Assembly: GCA_001632435.1 (NCBI GenBank)
Contig: KV424050.1
Coordinates: 1 to 64,000 of the forward strand
Direction of reading: 5' to 3'
Source of the DNA: Calocera cornea HHB12733
Taxonomy: Eukaryota > Basidiomycota > Dacrymycetes > Dacrymycetales > Dacrymycetaceae
Length of the DNA stretch: 64,000 bases
Shown here: positions 22,436 to 32,301 of the stretch, one piece after another
Numbering within the stretch: the first letter of the stretch is position 1
Layout: the number at the start of each line of letters is the position of its first letter
The notes under the pieces: generated by a model
Seen by the model: the letters and a program-made list of their open reading frames with translations, nothing else
Database searches by the model: none
What the model was told of the DNA's origin: nothing
Position numbers and translations under genes: made by a program

Positions 22436-23833
22436 GTTTGCCTACGAACGCGGTAGAGGAACGCGCGTGAGTCCTCAAGGCGAGTATGGGTCAGGCTGGT
22501 GGGGCTCACTTGCAAGATGATTTTTCACAGGTTACTGTAGATGATATTCTCATGTCAGCATAAGTAGATATGAAGAACAAGTCATGCAGAGCGCGTTATA
22601 GTATCTAAGTAGCAACAAAGTACTCACATAACGAAGATGTCGCGTGCAGTACGCCAATATTGTGTTTGGACGAGGGAAATTGCGAAGGGTTATGAGCGGT
22701 CTCGTGCCGTGTGCACCCACTAATGCCTCCACAGACGCCGGCCCTCAGCAACCAGACCCATCCCGATCTGCACATCTTGCCGGTGCTCGGTCGTCCGGTG
22801 ATCATCCCACTCGCAATTTCTGATCGCAGCCACGCTCGTAAGGTCGAAAATATTTGGTTGAATGAAGTACGTATTAGGGATAAAAATTGTACTGCATGCT
22901 ATAAGAGTTCTGCCCGCGTTTCATCCCAGGCTCTCACAAGATCGGTAGACCCATTCCAAAGGTTCGGTCAGCATTCCAATCATACCGCCATCATCGACTG
23001 ATGTGGTTCGTTTTGGCGAAGAACAACCTGCGCAGATCGAAGAAGCCCATATCAGGTATTAATCCCTTAGAGCTTCCGGTTCACGCTCCGAAAACTGTAC
23101 AGCATGTAGCCAACGATGAAAAGAGCGCCGCTGGGGGAATGACATAGTCCTTGGTACAGTAAGGCGAACGGGCGGCAGGTTGCCTGGCCCTCGAAGTTAA
23201 CACGTGTACACAGCGATGTCCTCGTTCCTCACGAGCCGAAGCCAGTGGCACACTCGACTCTGGTCGCAGCGACTCGTGACGGCTGACAGGGGTAGGAATG
23301 CATTGTGCTGTGTTGTGTCATCTACTAGACTCTGTCGGGCAATCGAAGGCCAGGCCAGCTTGTGGAGGTATTTGCACCCGACATGAATCGACTCGTCCAC
23401 GCCAACCATAACCATACAGCATGAGGTGCCAGCACATCTGCAGGGGTCGGCTATTTCCGACCAGTATAGCGGTCGGCTGAATGTCAGCGTCTCAAGCGGT
23501 CCAGTTTCAGTCTCAGTAATTTCATATGATTGTAGCATAGGAGGATCATCGCCAAGCGAAGTCAGCGTGGAGATAGAACAAGGCAAACAAGATGGGAGAA
23601 GACATTTTTTGGTCTTGCTGTTCGAGTAGCTCGTCGCAGTTGTGATGGAGCAAAATCGGCAGCAAAAGAGTAAAGGCTGGACAACGGACGCCACGAGCAG
23701 GTGATGATACTTGAAGGTCGCAAAGCTAAGAGAAATGAGCGAATCGGGAAGATGTATTCGGAAGACTAGTCGCCGATCAGTCGATAGAGACTTGCCGGCG
23801 GTTGACAGGTGTCGTTTTCTTGGGTACCGTGCT
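22436..23833. other. Intergenic region between GYF and RRM genes
   Basis: This is the upstream region of the GYF gene and the downstream region of the RRM/CCHC gene. Only short unsupported frames are present. A possible 5'-UTR intron could exist just upstream of 22435, but it was not resolved. Confidence 0.5.
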
Positions 23834-25550
23834 TCAAGGTCGACGGTAGCCTGGATCGTTAGGAGGCATCCCACGGAAGTCCCTGTCACGCGGCGGAATA
23901 GAGTCTCTAGGAGGTGGAGGACCACGACCCCCTGGGCCGCCAGCAGGTCCGCCATATCCAGGCTCAGCGTATCCATTCGTCGGAGGGTAAGGAGGAACAC
24001 CACCAGCAGGTTTTGCGTCAACATAGCCGCGATAAGAGGCCCCAGCCCGGGGAGAAGGGGATCGACGCCTGTCCATGTATGCTAAGAATTTGGTTACGAG
24101 TATGATCAAGAGTTCCGTACCTGTAGCCATTAGCCGCGACGTCGCGAGGAGGATACTCGGGGTAGCGAGCAGCTCCGCTAGCGGGAGGCGGTGAGCGAGC
24201 ACGGTAGTCCGGAGCGCGACCATAGTCTCTGTATGAATAGTGAGCATCGAAATCCGAGCGATCCGTTCCAGACTCCACGGACCTAGTAGGTCCTCTTTCG
24301 TAGTCATCTCGAGTGCCGTTCCTGACAGGTGGGACAGGGGGGGACCTAGGCCGGCCAGCAGGAGGGACAGGAGGATAGCCGTACTTGTCACCCACAGGAG
24401 GCAGCGGAGGAGGGGCTAGGCCAGAGTCACGGCGTTCGTAAGGCCTAGGAACATATGGATCGGCAACCGGAGGACGAGGCGGAGGCGGCGGATAGTCCGG
24501 AACGCGAGGCGGATAGGCAGCCGCTGGAGGAGGCCCGTATGAAGATGGCTCAGGATAGTAAGGACGAGCTTCGTAGCGCGCAGGTGGGGGCACAGGTGGG
24601 GGAGGCGCCCTTCCGTCTGGCCTTCGGTAATCGTCGTAGTCGCGCCGGGGCGGGGGCGGTCCGGCATAGTCACGAGGAGGATAATCACGAGGAGGAGACG
24701 GCGGAAGTCTGACATCCCTAGGATCTCTGAAGTCACGAGTCTCACGAGGCGGAGGCGGCGGGCGGCCATAGTCGTAGCGGCTGTCTCGAGGAGGGGGAGG
24801 CGGATAGCGCTCCCTATCGCCACGGTAATCATCATAGCGAGGATAGTCCCGTGCCGGGGGAGGAGCTCCATAGTCCTTTGGCGGATGGCTCACGCGGTCG
24901 ACAGCCGGATCCCGAGTATAACCTCCGAACTTTCGGACAGGTCCACCACCAGTAGGACACTCCCTAACCGGACGTCAGGAAGTCGACTCGTTACATGGAC
25001 AAAACTTGGCTTGCCTTGCCCAATGACCATGCTGGCCACATTTGAAACACGCTCCGGGATCGTTATTGTACTTGGACGTCCTCCCACCGCCGTGCGACAG
25101 CTCAACCTTAATCTTGCTGCCCATGAAGAAGCCCTCGTTATACTTGGCGACAGCCTCTTCTGCAGCCGTAACATTGTCGAACTCGACGAAGCCGTAGCCC
25201 AGTTTCAGTTCAATATTGACGACGTTGCCGAGTTTGCCAAAGCAATTTTGCAGATCTTCCTGCCGGGTGGTCTCTGGCAATCCACCGATGTAGACCTTGT
25301 TCGGCTTCATATGGGTCAACACGTGCTCCGAAACTAGATGCACGCACAAGCGTACCTTAGCTTCCCTCGGCGCTTTCCAACGGCCGCCAAATCCTCCTTT
25401 GGTTGGTGAATCGCCGTCCCGTCCAGTATCTGAATCATCCACAGGAACTTTGTGCTCAGCGTCAGTATCGTGGCCGTTCATGTTGGCCATCGTATGATCC
25501 GTAGATGGCTCATCGCCAATACGCTGCTCGAGAGAGAGGTCCCCTTCCAT
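23834..25550 (-). CDS. RNA-binding protein, RRM + CCHC zinc knuckle, 520 aa
   Basis: Proposed exons are 25550-25356, 25304-25015, 24963-24121 and 24068-23834 (1563 nt). An N-terminal acidic segment precedes an RRM at about residues 67-135, with RNP2 VYIGGL and RNP1 LGYGFVEF. A CCHC knuckle follows at about 150-163 (CFKCGQHGHWAREC, C-x2-C-x4-H-x4-C). The rest is a long Pro/Arg/Tyr/Asp-rich tail (PPPPPRDSRYDYGRPP-type repeats, RRRSPSP). This layout is that of SR-like splicing or mRNP factors acting in the nucleus. The knuckle's last Cys lies beyond a GC-AG intron (24964-25014), so that non-canonical splice is needed. The 51-nt intron 25305-25355 is in frame without a stop. The start at 25550 is the most likely; an upstream in-frame start at 25703 is possible. 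The last intron could use a nearer acceptor. Confidence 0.8.
24964..25014 (-). other. GC-AG intron in the RRM/CCHC gene
   Basis: The exon ends GGGCAAG and the intron begins GCAAGC and ends GGTTAG, 51 nt long, with a CTGAC branch-like site. No GT donor restores the frame. With the GC donor the protein reads HGHWAREC and completes a perfect CCHC knuckle. Confidence 0.75.
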
Positions 25551-25865
25551 GCTGCAAGCTTGCGATTGCTGACACGAGGAAAAGGAGGGAAGGGAGTTTG
25601 GGGGACGTCTCTGCCTTGCAGGTGATTGTAACTTTGCTTCCGTGTGCACGAGCCAATCTGGTACGCCCCGCGGTAGCCGAGTAGATTCGTAATGAAGAGA
25701 CATCCTTCACGACAGCTGCTCATTCTATAGAGTGACCTTTAGGAATGGGATTGATATCTATTCTGATGTTTCCCGCCTAGTCCGAACAACAGTTTATGGA
25801 TGCCGTCTTCTAATAGCCCGTCTTCGAACCGCCTGGCTCCGATGGCGCGGCTTGGCACCAATTCT

Positions 25866-27960
25866 TTACGACTTGATGATCCTCTCAACGACCTTCTGAG
25901 CTGCCATCAACATGCAGTCATTGAATCGGCGAGCGACGAGTTGAAGGCAGACCGGCGCGCCTGCCATGTAATCAGGGTCATCTACCGGTTGCGTGAGTGC
26001 AGCTTCGATTCGGCACATCCGAGACCTACAGAAGTCCCTGAAATACTTGTCCGACTCGCTCATCGGCTCTGTTGTCTCGTAGGCAACGTCTACTTTCGGA
26101 TCAAGCTTCAACCCGGTGGGAAATACCACGCCCGGGTAGTCCATTAGATTCCATATGGCCGTGTATCTGCAAGCGTGTTAGTACGTCGTTGATCCGCATC
26201 GGCAAAGGTGCTAACCCCCAGTACCGCGACATGTCGTGTGGATTCGCTGATCCTGGATAAGGAGGACACAAGAGAACGTCGATCGCCGAGTCATTCCAAT
26301 AGTCCAAGTACGCCTGCTTGTACTTGTCCCGTCTGTAACGTAGCTGAAAAGTGCGTCAGTGAGTTGGTTGCATCGTGAGTGTTGCAACTCACGTCCCATG
26401 ACTGCAGAACCGTGTGCTCGAAGGTATGAGGCGGGCTGATAACCCATTCCGTCAGAGGGAGGATGTCTTCGCCGCCTTCCTTCAGCACCCGTCGGACCGT
26501 CGAGCCGCCGTCTTCAAAGTAGATCTCCCGCTGTCAGTCTGGTTCAGTGAGCAGATCGCTGTCCATATGTGTCACTGACGATGATATCGTAGCCAAGCCC
26601 ATGTTCATACGCAACGTAGTCGACAACCTCGACCTCGTCACTCGCTTCCAACTTTGCCTTAGCCAGCTTGAGCGCTCTCAGCATCGGCGGCTGCGGGGTG
26701 ACAACCCCGTCATGCATCATTATCCCCACCCGAATCTTGCGATCCAACTTGTCGGGTACGCTCCATGGCAACGGGATCAGCATCTGATCTTTCAGATAAG
26801 GTTGCGTTGCTCGCACGGCGCTGATGAAGAAGTCGATATCGCGAGCAGAGCGACACATCGGTCCGGTGGCAGCGACCGAGCCGTCGTTTGTGAAATGACT
26901 GACAAATGCATTAGCGGCTAAGCCCTGCATGACGGCAGAACTGACTAATGGTGATAGCCCCCTTTCGGGAGAGTGTTGCTCGTTGGGCGCAAACCATACA
27001 GACCGCATTTGGCGCATGGGTCGCGAATGCTCCCTCCACCATCACTTTAAGAACGTCAGCACGGAGATAACAGGGTCGAAGGTCGCTTACTTTCCCAGGC
27101 CGATGGGCGATCCTTTTAGAGCCAGCAGGGCCGATTCGCCTCCGGAAGATCCACCCGGCGTGAGGTTGATATTGTAGGGATTGAGCTAAGTTATATGGTA
27201 ATTCAGATCTAGTATCATGACAGATCAAGTTTCGTACAGTCCGGCCATGGAATGACACGGTCTCCAAGTGGTTGATGCTCTGGGGTTGATTGGTCTTGAC
27301 GTAGAAGACTACGAAGGAATACATGAGGCCATGCCAGCGATAGCGGCCGACGTGGCCCACCTGCACCGAGATCGCGGAGAATCTTTATCATCAGACAGTC
27401 ATCCTTCGATATGTCAACCAGTGACAAGAAGCCGCCCGATGCGAATCTGCCCTTGACGGGTACTTGCTCCTACATTGCGGCGCGATTAGCCAAGCATCTC
27501 GTAGAGTATACGACCGTATTGCCTTGATAGAAATGGGCAACCCATGCAGCGGCCCGACGACTTTGCCTTCTCTAGCAAAGTACTCGTCAAGTTCTTTCGC
27601 TCGCTCGATTGCTTCATCAAGGAAGAAGTCGACGAGACAGTGCACGAGTTGATGAGCAATCGCGGCGCGTTTGCCGTAGGCAGTGACGGTCTCCACAGCA
27701 GTCAGCTCGCCTTTAGCAAGCTTAGCACATAGGCCCGTCGCATCAAGCTCTGTGATCTCTAGCTCTTTCTCCGTCAACAAGCCGCAGGTCTCGGGTATCC
27801 CAGTTACGTCCACAGGCAGGTCGGCTAGAAGGTTGGGGGAGAGACGCAGTGAAGCAGGAATCTGCGCCTCCATCCGCTCATTGATCTCCTTTGCCTTGGC
27901 AGTGTACTCGGCATTGCCGGAAGGTATGGCCGGTGTTGCTCTCACGGGCATGATTGTCAA
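25866..27960 (-). CDS. Amidase-signature hydrolase, paralogue 1, 549 aa
   Basis: Ten exons were traced: 27960-27523, 27469-27361, 27308-27238, 27185-27091, 27044-26946, 26898-26580, 26530-26393, 26343-26216, 26166-26030 and 25981-25866 (1650 nt). The amidase catalytic triad Ser-cisSer-Lys is present: Lys in PLHGLPISIK (about residue 146), cis-Ser in GGSSGGE, and nucleophilic Ser in NDGGGSIRDP. The family hydrolyses amide bonds of small or fatty-acid amides; fungal relatives include acetamidase-type enzymes. The substrate cannot be told. No signal peptide is visible, so it is probably cytosolic. The first intron has a GC donor directly after the catalytic Lys codon. It lies in tandem with paralogue 2, next to a broken MFS transporter. 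Another in-frame Met lies three codons after the chosen start. Confidence 0.88.
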
Positions 27961-28304
27961 GTGGATCCAGGCATGTGCAGGATAGCTGGCATATCGATGT
28001 ATTTAAGTTGTACCAGCATCGTCTCTGCACCGGAACAGACCAAGTGTTCAGATGCTTCCGGAAGCACGAGGCGGCACGTCCATATCTCCCCTCCACACTT
28101 GCTCAACCGACTCGACCGGTTTGGCAACGGCTTCACCAGTCTGTCTATATCACTAGCTCGCTTCGACGCTTCGCATAGTATGCTCAGTCAATATCATGCT
28201 TAGGATCTTATCTACGCGAATGTGGCGCTTCTACTTCATTCCACTTGATCGTAGCAGTTGACACTCGTTTGGGAACTCGATACCATAGTCCTCTTGACTG
28301 CCGT

Positions 28305-30440
28305 CTAGGACAGGATAATCCTTTCTACTATCCTTTGCGCTGCCACCAGCATGCAGTCGTTGAATCGCTTTGCGACCAGCTGGAGGTTGACAGGTGCGCC
28401 GACCATGTACTCTGGATCATCTGCTCACGGTTTTAGTCTCGCTCTCCTCACCACAAGCAGTCACATACAGAAGTCACGGAAGTACTGGTCTGGCTCGCTC
28501 AATGGTTCCCTGGACTCGTACGCCACGTCGATCTTGGGATCAAGCTTTATTCCAGACGGGAAGACGAAGCCTGGATAATCCAGCAAGTTGAATATCGCTG
28601 TGTACCTGCATCGGGTGTCAGACCTGTCACCGAAGCGATGAGCGGGCACATCCTACCCCCAGTACCGCGCCATGTCATGTGGGCAGGCAGTCCCAGGGAA
28701 CGGTGCACAAAGGATGACATCGCAGCCCGATGCATTCCAATAGTCGGAATATGCCTGGCGGTACTTGTCTCGTCTGAATCGGAGCTGGTTGGTAGTCAGT
28801 ATGAGAGTTTTGCCCAAGGGGGGCTGATTGCTCACCTCCCACGCCTCAGGTATGGTATGCTCCTTTGTGTGCGGTGGACTGATAACCCACTCTGTCAGAG
28901 GCAGGATATCTTCGCCGCCCTCCTCAAGAACCCTACGAACGGTCGCGCCGCCGTCCTCGAAGTATAGCTCGCGCTAACAAGGGACTCGTCACAGCTTCTT
29001 GAAACAGATATTGTGTTCTCACGATGATGTCGTAACCCGCCTTGTGCTCGAACGGAAGGTACTCCACCACCTCAACCTCGTCGCTCGCCTCCAGCTTGGA
29101 CTTGGCCCGCTTCAGCGCTCTCATCATCGGCGGCTGCGGTACCACGACCCCATCATGCAACATGATTCCGATCCGGAGCTTACGGTCTAGCTTCTCCGGA
29201 ATATTCCAAGGAAGAGGGACCAGCAAAGGTTCGACTAAATGCGGCTTGGTGGCTCGAACGGCGCTGATGAAGAAGTCCACGTCGCGGGCGGAGCGACACA
29301 TCGGGCCCGTGGAGGGGATGATGCCGTCATTGCCCATCTCGCTGAACAACGATCATTAACAAGCTTTCCATAATGCCGTGCGTGAGGCTTACTAATGGAG
29401 ATAGTCTCCTTGCGGCATGGTTAAGCTCGTTGGACGCAGGCCCCATAGACCGCATTTAGCGCAGGGATCGCGTATACTTCCTCCACCGTCACTATGTCAA
29501 CGTCAGCGACTCAGCGCTGCCTTCGACGGTCCTAATGCTACATACTTTCCAACTCCGATGGGCGCACCCTTCATTGCGATTAAGGCTGCTTCTCCTCCGG
29601 ACGAACCACCACAGGTCAAATTGGTGTTATACGGATTGAGCTGGATTGATAATGAGTAGGATTCTCTCGTCCGTGAAGCTTCCCTACGCTTCGACCGTGG
29701 AATGACACTGTCTCCAAGTGCATGATACTCTGCGGCTGGTTGGTTTTGACATAGAGCACTATAAAGGAATTTTTAGCCCCTCGGTACAACAGGAAAGAAC
29801 CCTCAAGAGACTTACCTGCACCGAGATCCCTCAATATTTTGACCATTAGCGAATCTTCTGGCGAGAACTCGACCGTGGACAGGAAGCCAGCTGACCCAAG
29901 CTTCCCTTTCACGGGAGTTTGCTCCTGGACGATCATTCAGTGTACTGTTTATGACCTCTTTCGATCGTCTCGTGCCTTGATGCTAACGGGCAAGCCATGC
30001 AGAGGTCCTATCACTTTTCCTTCCTTGGCGAAGTACTCGTCGAGCTCCTTTGCACGCGCCAAGCCATCTGCAAGGAAGAAGTCGACCAGACAATGAACAA
30101 GCTGGTGGGCGATCGCTGCACGCTTGCCATACGCTGTGACAGTCTCGACCGCGGTTAGCTCGCCCTTAGCGATTTTGGCGCACAAGTCTGTTGCGTCGAG
30201 CGCCGTGATCGCCAGCTCTTGGTCAGAGAGCAGTCCACATGTCTCTGGGATTTGCGTGACATTGACTGGTAAATTGCCCATTATTTCCTTGGGAAGCCGG
30301 AGAGAAGCCGGGAGTTGAGCTTCCAGCCTCTCATTGAGCTGCTTGACTTTGGCATTGTAGCGCTCGTTGCCTGAGGGAATCGCAGGCACTGCCCTGAATG
30401 GTTTGGCCATGCTCCCGAATTGCGTGGGGTAATCTGTCAT
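28305..30440 (-). CDS. Amidase-signature hydrolase, paralogue 2, 558 aa
   Basis: Ten exons are traced, from 30440-29976 to 28420-28305. The nine downstream exons have exactly the lengths of paralogue 1 (109, 71, 95, 99, 319, 138, 128, 137, 116 nt), giving 1677 nt in total. The catalytic elements are intact: Lys in PLHGLPVSIK, GGSSGGE, and NDGGGSIRDP. As in paralogue 1, the first intron (29925-29975) begins with GC right after the Lys codon. Proteins differ moderately, for example GGYHHYHFTNDG against GDYLHYEMGNDG, so the duplication is not very recent. The start at 30440 gives MTDYPTQFG; the internal Met at 30410 (MAKPFRAVPAIP) aligns better with paralogue 1 and is an alternative. Substrate unknown. 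Confidence 0.87.
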
Positions 30441-30726
30441 GTAATGTATGTCTTTCTTCCTACTTATATGTCTGAACGGATCCGCTCCCTCTGCTTCTTC
30501 GCGCATGGTAAGGCCAGCTGTTCGATAGTGTTGTCTGAATGGTATCCGCCTCCGCGCTCGTCCAATCTACGTTCATGTTCACATCCTTCTGATTCAGGAG
30601 ACCAGCTACGTTGCTGCTCCTCTATCTGCACATGAAGGAGGGTAGTCACCAAACAGTCCACACAATCGGTCAGACGGACGTAGGTGTCCACTTGTTTGAA
30701 GCGATCACCTTACTTTAATAATATAG
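30441..30726. other. Short intergenic stretch
   Basis: This is the upstream region of amidase 2, next to the end of the broken MFS gene. No element is recognised. Confidence 0.4.
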
Positions 30727-31751
30727 TTAAGTCGCTCCTGCAGCAACTGCACCTTGGGTGCTGGTCCACTCTACAAAGACCAAAAGCACAGATGCAAGCG
30801 ATAGCGCAACCATCGCTAACGCATAGGTCCCCTTCAGGCCGTCCATATATGCACGCAGGATTCTTGGTAGAATGTCGGCCGAAAAGACCTGGTGAATATC
30901 GCTGGCACCAGTTGCGCTCACTTGTGCTGGGTAAACGGATGGAGCGGTGACAGCTAGTCGGCAATGACGTTTGTGAATATGCTTTGGGCCGCCGAAACAG
31001 AGCCGGCTGCTCCAATCATCTCGCAGACTGGTTCGAGAGGTGACATCAGTGACTGCACGCGCTGGAATCAGTCAGACGTACACAAAATGATCGCTGTTGC
31101 AGGTGCCAGGTCATCCATGGGCAGTTTAGCTGGCCCTGCTGCCACGGGTATCTGGATCGCGATGCTCTTCTCGATGCCAGCAACAATTTGATAGCCAACT
31201 CATCCACTTCCCGGTACTGATGTCGATGTCCATCGTGTCCAGAAGACCAGGGCCAACAGCACCAAGACACGCTCCACCGACCAGGAAAGGCACATAGTGG
31301 CCTATCATGCTGACGAAGTGGTCCGATAGCACAGTGAAGATCGACAGCGCGATGATCAGAGGCAAATAGTCTACCCGCCTTTGCGCAGCTGGGACGTTGA
31401 AGAGGTGCTGAAAGTAGATCGGCACGTAATAGAAGAGTAGGAAGAAGCCGCCGGCCGAGCTGTACCGTCCTCTGAGCTCGGGATGTTCCAGCAATGCTGT
31501 AAACACCCATACCAGAAAGTAAAGCCAGCCAGGACTCCCACTGTTCTTTGACGGAGGACCCGCGGTGGAACAATACCCCTCTGGCCCAACCTCCATTCCC
31601 ATAAGGCAAATGCGATGGCCAAGAGGACAAATCCGATCAGCAAGCCGATGACCACGGACGAGTTCCACTGCGGGTTCGTAACGCCTCCATATTGAAGAGC
31701 CAGAAGGAAGCAAAAGACTTCCAGAGGGGAGATAGTATCAAATGCTTCCAT
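30727..31751 (-). pseudogene. Truncated, frameshifted MFS transporter
   Basis: The minus strand matches the C-terminal half of the two intact MFS genes in this window. From 31751 it gives FCFLLALQYGGVTNPQW and VPPRVLRQRTVGVL. After the conserved intron it gives [15 protein letters not shown] and IGHYVPFLVGGACLGAV. A one-base frame change after GKWM moves into YQIVAGIEKSIAIQIPVAA. A final piece has an in-frame TAG after QSIFTNVIAD and ends with [15 protein letters not shown], stopping at 30727. The N-terminal half is missing: upstream to 32200 only unrelated frames occur. The exporter is therefore dead. Its position beside the amidases suggests a former catabolic or export cluster. Confidence 0.85.
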
Positions 31752-32301
31752 GTCATCATTCTTCGTGATGTCAGGCGCCAGATACAGTACAGGGGGAAGG
31801 GCTGCTACCCTCGACCCAACGGGGTTGCGGCCTTGCATTATGGGATAGGATGACTGTCTGTCTGCGCGCGGGCAATTCGATTGCATAAAAGTGACCTCTT
31901 CCCGTTAATACAGGAAGTACCACGCAACAGCGTGCATGCCCACAGCGTCCAACATCTGCAGAGACGATGCGGGTGTATTCCCAAACCTTGGATGACTACG
32001 GACTCAAAGAGAAACTGCGTCAGTTTTAGAATCGGTTCGGAAGAATGAGACTCACAAAGCAGGGTTCCTGCCGCTGGCGCGAGAAGGATGGCTTCGTAGG
32101 TGCTACAGCGCAGAGAAGGTCCATGAGGTTGATGACCCCGGCCGGGCATCGCGTATTGTTGACATTGATACAATTGCATCTCACGAACACAAACACTACA
32201 GAGAGGGAACTAGATATCACAACGAGAAAAGCTCAACAATGCTACTCCTACAATTCCGAAGCCGAATGAATGTCCACCCGTCCACCCGCCGCGCTGTTGG
32301 C
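31752..32301. other. Intergenic, former 5' part of MFS pseudogene
   Basis: The N-terminal transporter half expected here is not detectable. Only short frames without similarity to the paralogues remain before the end of the Epl1 gene. Confidence 0.5.

Noticed and set aside
31838..32179. Possible N-terminal half of the broken MFS transporter
   Set aside because: The frame does not match the N-terminal sequences of the intact paralogues (no [10 protein letters not shown] or [10 protein letters not shown] region), so the half is treated as lost.
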